A stretch of 7,335 nucleotides of DNA from an uncultured Brevundimonas sp. (lineage in GTDB: Bacteria; Pseudomonadota; Alphaproteobacteria; Caulobacterales; Caulobacteraceae), in assembly GCA_946481405.1 (NCBI GenBank), contig CAMLNY010000049.1, forward strand, positions 1-7,335, in the 5' to 3' direction. A program made the translations under genes and the position numbers. Every line of letters begins with the position of its first letter. Positions within the stretch are counted from its first letter, which is position 1. Below the pieces are notes generated by a model. That model saw only the letters and a list, made by a program, of their open reading frames with translations. It was not told where the DNA came from and did not search any database. Shown here piece after piece: positions 1 to 6,218 of this stretch.

Positions 1-18
1 GCGATCCCGGGCCTTTTT
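1..18 (+). terminator. Possible right arm of a terminator from an upstream gene
   Basis: The first bases contain a CCCGGGCC arm (6-13) followed directly by five T residues (14-18). This is the shape of the 3' half of an intrinsic terminator whose left arm would lie outside the window. CCCGGG is self-complementary, so the match could be accidental. If real, it would end a plus-strand gene upstream and separate it from the hydrolase gene. Confidence 0.25.
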
Positions 19-33
19 CGTGGGACCGACGCC

Positions 34-726
34 ATGACCCCGATCCTGCTGATCCCCGGCCTCGTCTGCACCGCCGAGCTCTTCTCGCCCCAGCTTCCGT
101 CCCTGTGGACGCGCGGCCCCGTCACCGTCGCTTCGACACTGGGCGGCGACAGCATGGGCACCATCGCCGACGACATCCTGGCCAACGCCCCGCCCCGCTT
201 CGCCCTCGCGGGCCTGTCGATGGGCGGCTACGTCGCCTTCGAGATCCTGCGTCGCGCGCCGGAGCGGGTCGAACGCCTCGCCCTTCTGGACACTTCCGCC
301 CGACCGGACGCGCCCGAACAGACCGAGCGCCGGCGCGGCCTGATGGCCCGTCTGGATTCCGAGGCGTTCGAGGCGGTGATCGAGCCGGTCCTGCGCGGCC
401 TGCCCGCCCCGGCCCGGCGCGAGGACGAAGCCCTGTTCCAGACCAATCTGCGCATGGCCCGCGCCGTTGGCCTCGACGGCTTCCGGCGTCAGACCCGCGC
501 CATCATCAGCCGCGCCGACAGCCGCCCGGATTTGCCGGGCGTCAAGGTCCCGACGCTGGTGCTGGTGGGCGAACTGGACGCCGTGACCCCGCCTGAGGTC
601 GCGCGAGAGATGGCCGACGCCATTCCCGGCGCCCGCCTGTCGGTCATTGCCGACAGCGGCCATGTCTCCACGCTGGAACAGCCGGACGCGGTCACCCGCG
701 CCCTCATCGACTGGCTGGACGCCTGA
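34..726 (+). CDS. Alpha/beta-fold hydrolase (230 aa)
   Basis: Small single-domain alpha/beta hydrolase, probably cytosolic because no signal peptide is seen. The N-terminus carries a beta-strand followed by a PGL oxyanion-hole type motif (residues 8-10). The nucleophile elbow GLSMGG puts the catalytic serine at Ser62. The acid is probably Asp182, in a VGELDAVTPP stretch after a beta-strand. The base is His210 in DSGHVS. The full triad and spacing are intact, so an active esterase, lipase or related hydrolase is expected. The substrate cannot be read from the sequence. The ATG at 34 is preceded by GGGA at 22-25 with 8 nt spacing, a modest ribosome binding site. The gene ends immediately against the converging DUF3617 gene, with no terminator between them. 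The family is broad (esterases, haloperoxidase-like, MhpC/BioH-like), so no gene symbol is justified. Confidence 0.9.
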   Translation: MTPILLIPGLVCTAELFSPQLPSLWTRGPVTVASTLGGDSMGTIADDILANAPPRFALAGLSMGGYVAFEILRRAPERVERLALLDTSARPDAPEQTERRRGLMARLDSEAFEAVIEPVLRGLPAPARREDEALFQTNLRMARAVGLDGFRRQTRAIISRADSRPDLPGVKVPTLVLVGELDAVTPPEVAREMADAIPGARLSVIADSGHVSTLEQPDAVTRALIDWLDA

Positions 727-1206
727 TCAGAAGTATTCGGCGCCCGCCGGGCACTGGGCGGCCAGACGGCGCGCCGTGATCGAGGCCGGCAGATAGGGGG
801 TGCCGCGCGCCAGCTGGGCTCCGCCAGTGAAGCGGAAGTTCTCCTGCTGATAGGTCCCGCTCAGGCGCACATTGACCCGACGCCCGCGGCGGTCGGTGCA
901 GGTGCCCTCGAACCGCGCGTTGCCGCCGCCGACCACGCGGGTCGGATAGACACACTGCCAGCGGCGCGTGGACAGACCGCCGAAGAAGCGGTTGATCTCC
1001 GAGGGCCGCACGCATTTCTGCTCGGTGTCGCGGATGCCCACGGCGCTGGTCGTATACTCCCAGTAGCCCGGCAGGACCTCGGTCGCGGAGGCCTGGGCCT
1101 GCGAGGAGGAAGACGGTGCGGCCAACAGAATCGCTCCGGCCAGGGCGGGCGCGGCGATGGCGGCGGTGCGCATCAGAATGGCAGGCAAGGTCATCATGGA
1201 TCTCAT
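727..1206 (-). CDS. Exported DUF3617-type protein (159 aa)
   Basis: Small exported protein of unknown function. A basic N-terminus is followed by an Ala/Leu-rich hydrophobic stretch (about residues 13-31) and a Ser-rich segment ending in AQA (37-39). This fits a Sec signal peptide cleaved near residue 39. The mature part starts with a PGYWEYT element (46-52) and has four cysteines (65, 85, 103, 152) that could form two disulfides in the periplasm. The GxWEYT opening, the following cysteine and the overall size match what I know of DUF3617 proteins, whose role is not established. I kept the ATG at 1206, but the Met codons at positions 4 and 5 are alternatives because no strong ribosome binding site decides between them. 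It is transcribed divergently from rpmB and abuts the hydrolase gene at its 3' end. Confidence 0.8.
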   Translation of the reverse strand: MRSMMTLPAILMRTAAIAAPALAGAILLAAPSSSSQAQASATEVLPGYWEYTTSAVGIRDTEQKCVRPSEINRFFGGLSTRRWQCVYPTRVVGGGNARFEGTCTDRRGRRVNVRLSGTYQQENFRFTGGAQLARGTPYLPASITARRLAAQCPAGAEYF

Positions 1207-1278
1207 CCCCGGGACAGTCCGGTGAGCTTAAGCAGTGAAACGCGGCGATTGAACGACGCATGAACGCTTCGGCGTCCA

Positions 1279-1296
1279 GACTCGGTTCCTTGAGTC
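1279..1296. promoter_or_regulatory. Pair of GANTC (CcrM-type) sites as inverted repeat
   Basis: GACTC (1279-1283) and GAGTC (1292-1296) are both GANTC sites and are inverted copies of each other with 8 nt between them. They lie in the divergent promoter region between the DUF3617 gene and rpmB, about 20 nt upstream of the predicted rpmB -35 element. In Caulobacter relatives GANTC is methylated by CcrM and can affect promoter activity. A regulatory role here is inference. Confidence 0.35.
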
Positions 1297-1314
1297 TATT
1301 CAGGCCTCAAACCC

Positions 1315-1344
1315 TTGACGGCGCGGGATCGGTTCCTCTATACG
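1315..1344 (+). promoter_or_regulatory. Predicted housekeeping-sigma promoter for rpmB
   Basis: A TTGACG -35 element (1315-1320) matches five of six bases of the bacterial consensus and is the form favoured in Caulobacter-type promoters. It is followed after 18 nt by TATACG (1339-1344), or after 17 nt by CTATAC (1338-1343), as the -10 element. Transcription would begin near 1350, giving an rpmB leader of about 80 nt. It is the best promoter match in the window and suits a highly expressed ribosomal protein gene. Confidence 0.65.
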
Positions 1345-1353
1345 GCCCCCTCT

Positions 1354-1376
1354 CGCGCGGGGACCTCCCCCGCGCG
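1354..1376 (+). promoter_or_regulatory. GC hairpin in the rpmB 5' leader
   Basis: A perfect 9-bp stem made only of G-C pairs (1354-1362 with 1368-1376) closes a 5-nt loop (1363-1367). It sits just after the predicted transcription start and ends 56 nt before the rpmB start codon. No run of T follows, so it does not look like a classical terminator or attenuator. It may stabilise the 5' end of the mRNA or be a protein-binding leader element. The stem is seen directly; the function is inferred. Confidence 0.5.
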
Positions 1377-1420
1377 CATTCATTTCATGCGTCCCCCATC
1401 GTTCGGCGGGCCGCCGTCTC

Positions 1421-1425
1421 AAGGA
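1421..1425 (+). promoter_or_regulatory. Ribosome binding site of rpmB
   Basis: AAGGA lies 7 nt upstream of the ATG at 1433. This fixes the rpmB start and excludes the longer open frame that begins further upstream in another reading frame. Confidence 0.75.
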
Positions 1426-1432
1426 TCAGACG

Positions 1433-1729
1433 ATGTCGCGTCGTTGCGAACTCACCGGTGTCGGCCCGATGGTCGGTAACTCGGTCAGCCACTCGAACAT
1501 CAAGACCAAGCGCCGCTTCCTGCCGTCGCTGAAGAAGGTCAAGCTGGCTTCGGAGGCCTTGGGCCAGTCGTACTCGCTGCGCATCTCGAACGCCGCCCTG
1601 CGCACCCTGGACTTCAAGGGCGGTCTGGACGCCTACATCGTCAAGGCTTCGGACGAGCAACTGTCGGTCACGGCCCAGCGCATCAAGCGTCAGGTCAAGG
1701 CCAAGCTGGCCGAGCAAGCCGCCGCCTGA
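1433..1729 (+). CDS. rpmB: 50S ribosomal protein L28
   Basis: Structural protein of the large ribosomal subunit. The 98-residue product opens with the L28 signature (MSRRCELTG, then a VGNSVSHSNIKTKRRF stretch) that contacts rRNA. It continues with the basic SLKKVKL segment and the LRISNAALRTLD core, and ends in a basic, Ala-rich tail typical of alphaproteobacterial L28. It is longer than the roughly 78-residue E. coli protein, as usual in this class. Only Cys5 is present, so this is the form without a zinc ribbon. The start is set by AAGGA 7 nt upstream. The gene has its own promoter and terminator and seems to be monocistronic; rpmG (L33), its partner in some bacteria, is not adjacent. Codons such as GGT and CGT are more frequent than in the flanking genes, as expected for a highly expressed gene. 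Confidence 0.98.
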   Translation: MSRRCELTGVGPMVGNSVSHSNIKTKRRFLPSLKKVKLASEALGQSYSLRISNAALRTLDFKGGLDAYIVKASDEQLSVTAQRIKRQVKAKLAEQAAA

Positions 1730-1755
1730 GGCTGCGGACAAAACGATCTGAACGA

Positions 1756-1784
1756 GGCCGGTGGAAACACCGGCCTTTTTCTTT
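1756..1784 (+). terminator. Intrinsic terminator of rpmB
   Basis: A perfect 8-bp stem, GGCCGGTG (1756-1763) with CACCGGCC (1768-1775), closes a GAAA tetraloop of the stable GNRA type. It is followed by TTTTT, C, TTT (1776-1784). It lies 27 nt after the rpmB stop codon and separates rpmB from the M1 peptidase genes. Confidence 0.95.
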
Positions 1785-1833
1785 GCCGGTTGCCCTTGCC
1801 TCGCCGTCCGATAGGTTGGCGCCGACGTTTCTC

Positions 1834-1838
1834 AGGGG
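1834..1838 (+). promoter_or_regulatory. Ribosome binding site of the first M1 gene
   Basis: AGGGG lies 7 nt upstream of the ATG at 1846. It supports that start over an in-frame TTG at 1783, which falls inside the rpmB terminator T-tract and would hide the signal peptide behind 21 extra residues. Confidence 0.75.
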
Positions 1839-1845
1839 CTCCGTC

Positions 1846-3591
1846 ATGATCAAGTTCGCCTGCGCCGCATCCGCGCTCATCCTTCTCGCGGCCCAGCCCG
1901 TCCTGGCGCAGGATGCCCCACGCGAGACGACAGCCTTCACCCTCGAAACCGACAATCCTCGCACGCCGGAGCAGGAGGCCCTGCGCTTCGACAAGGCCGA
2001 CGTCTCCATCAAGGTCCTCCCGGAGACCAGGTCGATCGAGGGCGTCGCCGTCCTCGACTTCACCGTCACGGCCCCGATCCGGCGTCTGGCCGTCGAGCTC
2101 GACACCCTCTTCACGATCTCGGAGGTCCGGCTGGATGGTCAGGTCGTCCCCGCCGATCGCTGGTCCAACCCTGAAGGTCGTCTGACGGTCGAGGTCCCGG
2201 CCGGTCTGGCCCAGGGCGCCACCCCCACCCTGTCGATCACCTACGCCGGCGCGCCCCGCGTGGCTCCCCGCGCGCCCTGGAACGGCGGCTGGGTCTGGGC
2301 CACCGCCCCGACCGGAGAGGCCTGGATCGGTTCGGCGGTCCAGCTGAACGGCTGCGACCTCGTCTGGCCCTGCATCGACAACTCCAACGCCGAGCCCGGC
2401 CAGCTGGACATGCACATCACCACCCCGGGCAATGTCTCCGCGCCGGGACCGGGCGTCTTCAAGGGCATGACCGAGAACGCCGACGGCACCAAGACCTGGA
2501 ACTGGAGCATCGTCCACCCGAACATCTACGCCGGGATGATCAACGTCGGCCCCTATGAGGAGGTGACGGCCAGCTACGAAAGCCGGTTCGGCAACACCAT
2601 TCCGATGCACTACTGGCATCTGCGCTCGGACGATCCGGAGAAGGTCGCCCGTCTGTTCGCCGAGTTCGCGCCGATGCTGGACTTCTTCGAATCGACCATC
2701 GGCCCCTACCCGTTCGGCTTCGAGAAGATGGGGGTCGTCGAGACGCCCTACCTCGGCATGGAGCACCAGACGATCAATGCCTACGGCAACGCCTACAAGG
2801 TCGAGACCCGCGGCTACGACACCCTGCTGCAGCATGAGTTCTCGCACGAGTGGTTCGCCAACCAGCTGACCAACCGCAACGCCGACGACATGTGGCTGCA
2901 CGAGGGGCTGGGGTCCTACATGCAGCCGCTCTACGCCCGCTACCTGCACGGCGACCGCTATATGCAGTCCGAGCTGCAGCATCAGCGCGAGGGGCTGGTG
3001 AATGCCTTCCCGGTCGTCTCGCGCACCGACCGCACGGTCAATCAGGTCTATGGCGGCTCCGAAGGCCCCGGCGGCGATATCTATTCCAAGGGCTCGATCA
3101 TCGCCCACACCCTGCGCATGACCATAGGCGACGAGGATTTCTACGAAGCCCTCCGCATCCTGATCTACGGCCGCCCCGATCCGCGTCCCGGCAACTTCAC
3201 GCCCCAGACCCGCTCGACGGCCGACTTCAACCGCATCGTCAACGAGGTCACGGGCCGGAACTACGACTGGTTCTTCAACGCCTACCTCTATCAGGCCGCC
3301 CTGCCGGTCCTGACCCAGACGCGCGAGGGCGACCGGCTGACGCTCAGCTGGACCACGGGCGACGGCGGGGACTTCCCCATGCCGGTCGAGATCGAGATCG
3401 ACGGCCGCCTCCAGACCGTCGCCATGCCCGGCGGCCGCGCCACGGTTGACGTCCCGGCGAACGCCACCCTTCTGGTCGATCCGTTCAACAAGTTGCTGCG
3501 CCAGCTCGATGTCGTCGACGACTGGCAGGCGTACACCCGCGAGGAACGCGAGCGCGCCGCCGCCGAGCGTCAGGCCCGTTCGGCCAGCTAG
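1846..3591 (+). CDS. Exported M1-family zinc metallopeptidase, copy 1 (581 aa)
   Basis: Predicted periplasmic or secreted aminopeptidase of the M1 gluzincin family. An N-terminal signal peptide (Lys3, hydrophobic 4-16, likely cleavage after VLA at 19-21) is followed by a beta-rich N-terminal domain to about residue 230. This includes a CDLVWPCID element (Cys170, Cys176) equivalent to the usual M1 FPC-DEP motif. The thermolysin-like domain has GMEHQ (304-308) in place of the classical GAMEN. Its zinc site is HEFSH (330-334) plus Glu353, exactly HEXXH-X18-E, with Glu331 catalytic. Tyr413 in DIYSKGS is the likely transition-state tyrosine. A small beta-rich C-terminal region follows, and the large helical domain IV of PepN-type enzymes is absent. 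It forms a tandem pair with the next gene, about 60% identical by eye. Exact substrate preference is unknown. Confidence 0.93.
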   Translation: MIKFACAASALILLAAQPVLAQDAPRETTAFTLETDNPRTPEQEALRFDKADVSIKVLPETRSIEGVAVLDFTVTAPIRRLAVELDTLFTISEVRLDGQVVPADRWSNPEGRLTVEVPAGLAQGATPTLSITYAGAPRVAPRAPWNGGWVWATAPTGEAWIGSAVQLNGCDLVWPCIDNSNAEPGQLDMHITTPGNVSAPGPGVFKGMTENADGTKTWNWSIVHPNIYAGMINVGPYEEVTASYESRFGNTIPMHYWHLRSDDPEKVARLFAEFAPMLDFFESTIGPYPFGFEKMGVVETPYLGMEHQTINAYGNAYKVETRGYDTLLQHEFSHEWFANQLTNRNADDMWLHEGLGSYMQPLYARYLHGDRYMQSELQHQREGLVNAFPVVSRTDRTVNQVYGGSEGPGGDIYSKGSIIAHTLRMTIGDEDFYEALRILIYGRPDPRPGNFTPQTRSTADFNRIVNEVTGRNYDWFFNAYLYQAALPVLTQTREGDRLTLSWTTGDGGDFPMPVEIEIDGRLQTVAMPGGRATVDVPANATLLVDPFNKLLRQLDVVDDWQAYTREERERAAAERQARSAS

Positions 3592-3593
3592 GA
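3590..3593 (+). promoter_or_regulatory. Ribosome binding site overlapping a stop codon
   Basis: AGGA (3590-3593) starts inside the TAG stop codon (3589-3591) of the first M1 gene and lies 8 nt before the ATG at 3602 of the second. Ribosomes terminating on copy 1 would sit on the Shine-Dalgarno sequence of copy 2, so translational coupling is likely. It also fixes the start of copy 2 and rejects the in-frame upstream extension, which would lie within copy 1. Confidence 0.7.
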
Positions 3594-3601
3594 TCCCCCG
3601 T

Positions 3602-5320
3602 ATGCGTCTCGCCCTGACCGCCCTCGCCGCCGTCCTTCTGACGACGCCCGCCCTGTCGCAGGAACCGGCCCCACGCCAGTCGACCGCCTTCACTCTGGCG
3701 ACCGACCAGCCCCGCACGCCGGAGCAGGAGGCTGTCCGCTTCGACAAGGCCGACCTGTCGATCAAGGTCATCCCCGACCAGAAGGCCATCGAGGCCGTCG
3801 CCGTCCTCGACTTCACCGCCACCGGGACCCTGACTTGGCTGCCGGTCGAGCTGGACAGCGTCTTCACCATCGCGGGCATCACGGTCGACGGTGTGAATCT
3901 GAGCGCCGACGACGAATGGCGCAACGACGACGGCCGCCTCTGGATCGATCTGAGCCGCGATCTCCGGCCCGGCCAGAGCACCCGGATCCGCATCGCCTAT
4001 TCCGGCAACCCCCGCGTCGCCCCGCGCGCGCCCTGGTCCGGCGGCTTCGTCTGGGCGACTGCGCCCGGCGGCGAGCCGTGGATCGCCACGGCGGTCCAGG
4101 GCGAGGGCTGCGACCTTTTCTGGCCCTGTATCGACAGCCCCCTGGCCGAGCCGGGCCGCGTCGATCTGCACATCACCGTCCCGACGGGTCTGTCCGCCCC
4201 GTCCAACGGCCGCTTCCTCGGCACGGAAGATCACGGCGACGGCTGGACCACCTGGAACTGGTCGGCGCGCAACCCGAACACCTATGCCATCGCCCTCAAC
4301 ATCGGGCCGTACACCGAGCTGAAGACCGAGTACCGCAGCCGCTTTGGCAACAGCTTCCCCATGTCCTTCTGGCATCTGAGCTCTGACGACCCGGAACGCG
4401 CCGCCGCCCTGTTCGCCGAGTTCCCGCAGCAGATGGACTTCTACGAAACCACCGTCGGCCCCTTCCCGTTCGCCGACGAAAAGATGGGCGTAGTGGAGAC
4501 GCCGCACCTGGGCATGGAGCACCAGACCATCAACGCCTACGGCAACCAGTACCGTCTGGACGGCAAGGGCTACGACTGGCTGCTGCAGCACGAACTGGCC
4601 CACGAGTGGTTCGGCAACCAGATGACCAACGCCAACGCCGACGACATGTGGCTGCACGAGGGCCTCGGCTCCTACATGCAGCCCCTCTACGGGGCCTGGC
4701 TGAACGGCGACCGCTACATGCAGACCGAGCTGGCCGACCAGCGCGCGGGGCTGATGAACCGCTTCCCCGTCGTTTCAGGCGAACCGAAGACGGAGAGCGA
4801 GGTCTATGACGGCGAGGTCGGACCCGGGAACGACATCTATTCGAAGGGCTCGCTGATTGCACATTCGCTCCGGATGCTGATCGGGAACGAGGCCTTCTTC
4901 GGCGCCGTCACCACCCTCGTCTACGGCCGCCCGGACCCGCAACCCGGAAACTTCCAGCCCATCTATCGCTCGACGCCGGACTTCCTGCGCATCGTCAACG
5001 AGATCACGGGCAAGGACTACGGCTGGTTCTTCCGCGGCTACCTCTATCAAGCAGCCTTGCCGGTGCTGAACCAGAGCCGCGAGGGCGAGACTCTCAACCT
5101 GTCATGGACGACCGGCGATGGCGCCGACTTCCCCATGCCGGTGGAGGTCTCGGTCGATGGCCGGATCGAGACGCTGGCCATGACCGGCGGTCGCGGCTCG
5201 GTCCCCGTCCCCTCAGGCGCCCATGTCGTCATCGATCCGCAGAACAAGGTCCTGCGCCAGCTCGACTTCATCGATGTCTATCAGGCGCGCAGGCGCTCGG
5301 ACCGGGCGTCGACGGAATAG
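3602..5320 (+). CDS. Exported M1-family zinc metallopeptidase, copy 2 (572 aa)
   Basis: Paralogue of the preceding gene with the same architecture. It has a signal peptide (Arg2, hydrophobic 3-13, likely cleavage after ALS at 17-19), an N-terminal beta domain with CDLFWPCID (Cys170, Cys176), and GMEHQ at 304-308. The zinc site is HELAH at 330-334 with Glu353, and Tyr413 lies in DIYSKGS. These residues have the same numbers as in copy 1, so indels between the two cancel out up to that point. The catalytic core and the LYQAALPVL segment are strongly conserved. The signal peptide, the strands around residues 85-125 and the extreme C-terminus differ, and copy 1 has a longer charged Arg/Glu/Ala tail. 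All catalytic residues are intact, so this is not a decaying duplicate. No terminator follows; the last 40 bp overlap the 3' end of the opposing transglutaminase-like gene. Confidence 0.93.
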   Translation: MRLALTALAAVLLTTPALSQEPAPRQSTAFTLATDQPRTPEQEAVRFDKADLSIKVIPDQKAIEAVAVLDFTATGTLTWLPVELDSVFTIAGITVDGVNLSADDEWRNDDGRLWIDLSRDLRPGQSTRIRIAYSGNPRVAPRAPWSGGFVWATAPGGEPWIATAVQGEGCDLFWPCIDSPLAEPGRVDLHITVPTGLSAPSNGRFLGTEDHGDGWTTWNWSARNPNTYAIALNIGPYTELKTEYRSRFGNSFPMSFWHLSSDDPERAAALFAEFPQQMDFYETTVGPFPFADEKMGVVETPHLGMEHQTINAYGNQYRLDGKGYDWLLQHELAHEWFGNQMTNANADDMWLHEGLGSYMQPLYGAWLNGDRYMQTELADQRAGLMNRFPVVSGEPKTESEVYDGEVGPGNDIYSKGSLIAHSLRMLIGNEAFFGAVTTLVYGRPDPQPGNFQPIYRSTPDFLRIVNEITGKDYGWFFRGYLYQAALPVLNQSREGETLNLSWTTGDGADFPMPVEVSVDGRIETLAMTGGRGSVPVPSGAHVVIDPQNKVLRQLDFIDVYQARRRSDRASTE

Positions 5321-6099
5321 CCGTCCGCGGCCACCGCCGTGATCGACTGACGCACCATCTCGCAGGTCCCCTGGGTCGACAGGAAGGCGATATCGGCCGC
5401 GTCGCGTCCGCAGGCGATCCGCACCAGCCCCTCGATGGGCGCCAGGTTCGTCGGATCGACCAGCCACCAGCCGTTCGACAGCCAGACCTCGAAGATGGCG
5501 TGGAAGTCCGGCGGCGTCAGCTGGTGCGCATAGGCGCTGACCGCCCGCGCCGGTATGCCTGACGCCCGGCACAGGGTGATGCCCAGATGGGTGAAGTCAC
5601 GGCACACCCCGGCCCGGTCGATGAAGGTCCGCGCCGCCGTCGTCTCCGAGTCCGATACGCCGTGCTCGTAATCGACGTTCTCGCGAATCCATTCGAGGAT
5701 CGCCAGCACCCGCTCCCCGCCCGAAGTCTCGCCGAACTGACGCTCCACGAACCGCCCGAACTGATCCGACGGGCAGTAGCGGCTGGGCCACAGATAGGTC
5801 AGCACCTCGGCCGGGAGGTCGTTCCAGTCATGCTGGGCTACGCCCGGCGGCAAGCCCAGCAGCCGCCCGTTGTCGACCACCGCCTCATAGGTCAGGGCCA
5901 CCTCTCCCGACAGACGCGCACGCAGGGTCCGGGCGCCGAACTCCACATCCTCGTCCTCGTGCAGCGTCTGGGCCGGCTCGACCGTCAGCCGTTCCTCCAG
6001 AATGTCCTGCCCCGGCCAGTGCGCGACCTGAATCTTGTAGATCGCATCGGTCGGGGGATCGAAGCGATAGACGAGCTCGGCGCGCACGCGAATTTTCAT
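5281..6099 (-). CDS. Transglutaminase-like cysteine protein (272 aa)
   Basis: Transglutaminase-like (papain-fold) protein. Residues 1 to about 85 form a beta-rich region resembling the bacterial transglutaminase-like N-terminal domain. The core then shows the full triad: Cys166 in AGVCRDFTHL, His200 in DFHAIFEVWL and Asp215 in WWLVDPTN. These proteins are usually thought to act as proteases or amide-bond hydrolases rather than true cross-linkers; the substrate here is unknown. No signal peptide is visible, so it is probably cytosolic, unlike the exported peptidases it faces. The ATG at 6099 has AAGG (6106-6109) 6 nt upstream on the minus strand. It lies 119 nt downstream of the HNH gene on the same strand. 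A TTGACG (6142-6137, minus strand) in that gap could be part of its own promoter, but no good -10 follows. Confidence 0.9.
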   Translation of the reverse strand: MKIRVRAELVYRFDPPTDAIYKIQVAHWPGQDILEERLTVEPAQTLHEDEDVEFGARTLRARLSGEVALTYEAVVDNGRLLGLPPGVAQHDWNDLPAEVLTYLWPSRYCPSDQFGRFVERQFGETSGGERVLAILEWIRENVDYEHGVSDSETTAARTFIDRAGVCRDFTHLGITLCRASGIPARAVSAYAHQLTPPDFHAIFEVWLSNGWWLVDPTNLAPIEGLVRIACGRDAADIAFLSTQGTCEMVRQSITAVAADGYSVDARSERLRA

Positions 6100-6157
6100 A
6101 AGCGACCTTGAGGGACCGGATGCGAGGGGGCCGAGCCGTCAACGCCGCGCATCGGCA

Positions 6158-6178
6158 GCCGTTCCGGATCGGAGCGGC
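6158..6178. other. Imperfect inverted repeat between HNH and transglutaminase genes
   Basis: Two 9-nt arms (6158-6166 and 6170-6178) are complementary except for one mismatch, around a 3-nt centre. It lies just downstream of the HNH stop codon on the minus strand. No T-tract follows on either strand, so it is not a convincing intrinsic terminator. It may be a 3'-end stabilising hairpin, an operator, or chance in GC-rich DNA. Confidence 0.3.
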
Positions 6179-6218
6179 TCTCTAGCATACCTCCCGTGAC
6201 CGCATCGTGGCGGACGCC

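Noticed and set aside
704..1261. 185-codon minus-strand open frame overlapping the DUF3617 gene
   Set aside because: It is a frame-shifted shadow of the DUF3617 gene, with an Arg/Pro/His-rich composition and no signal peptide or motif.
1260..1532. Open frame on the plus strand covering the rpmB leader
   Set aside because: It crosses the predicted promoter and leader hairpin and overlaps rpmB out of frame. It has no ribosome binding site and its composition is not protein-like.
1846..1912. Lipoprotein signal in the first M1 protein because of Cys6
   Set aside because: Cys6 precedes the hydrophobic core instead of following it, so there is no lipobox; a normal Sec signal peptide fits better.
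1690..3993. Very long (767-codon) open frame on the minus strand opposite rpmB and the first M1 gene
   Set aside because: It is antisense to genes with clear family motifs, spans an intrinsic terminator, and shows the low-complexity Val/Gly/Arg/Asp composition of GC-rich shadow frames. No domain is recognisable.
3485..4657. 390-codon minus-strand open frame opposite the second M1 gene
   Set aside because: It has the same shadow character as the frame opposite the first M1 gene. The similarity between these two antisense frames simply mirrors the paralogy of the sense genes.
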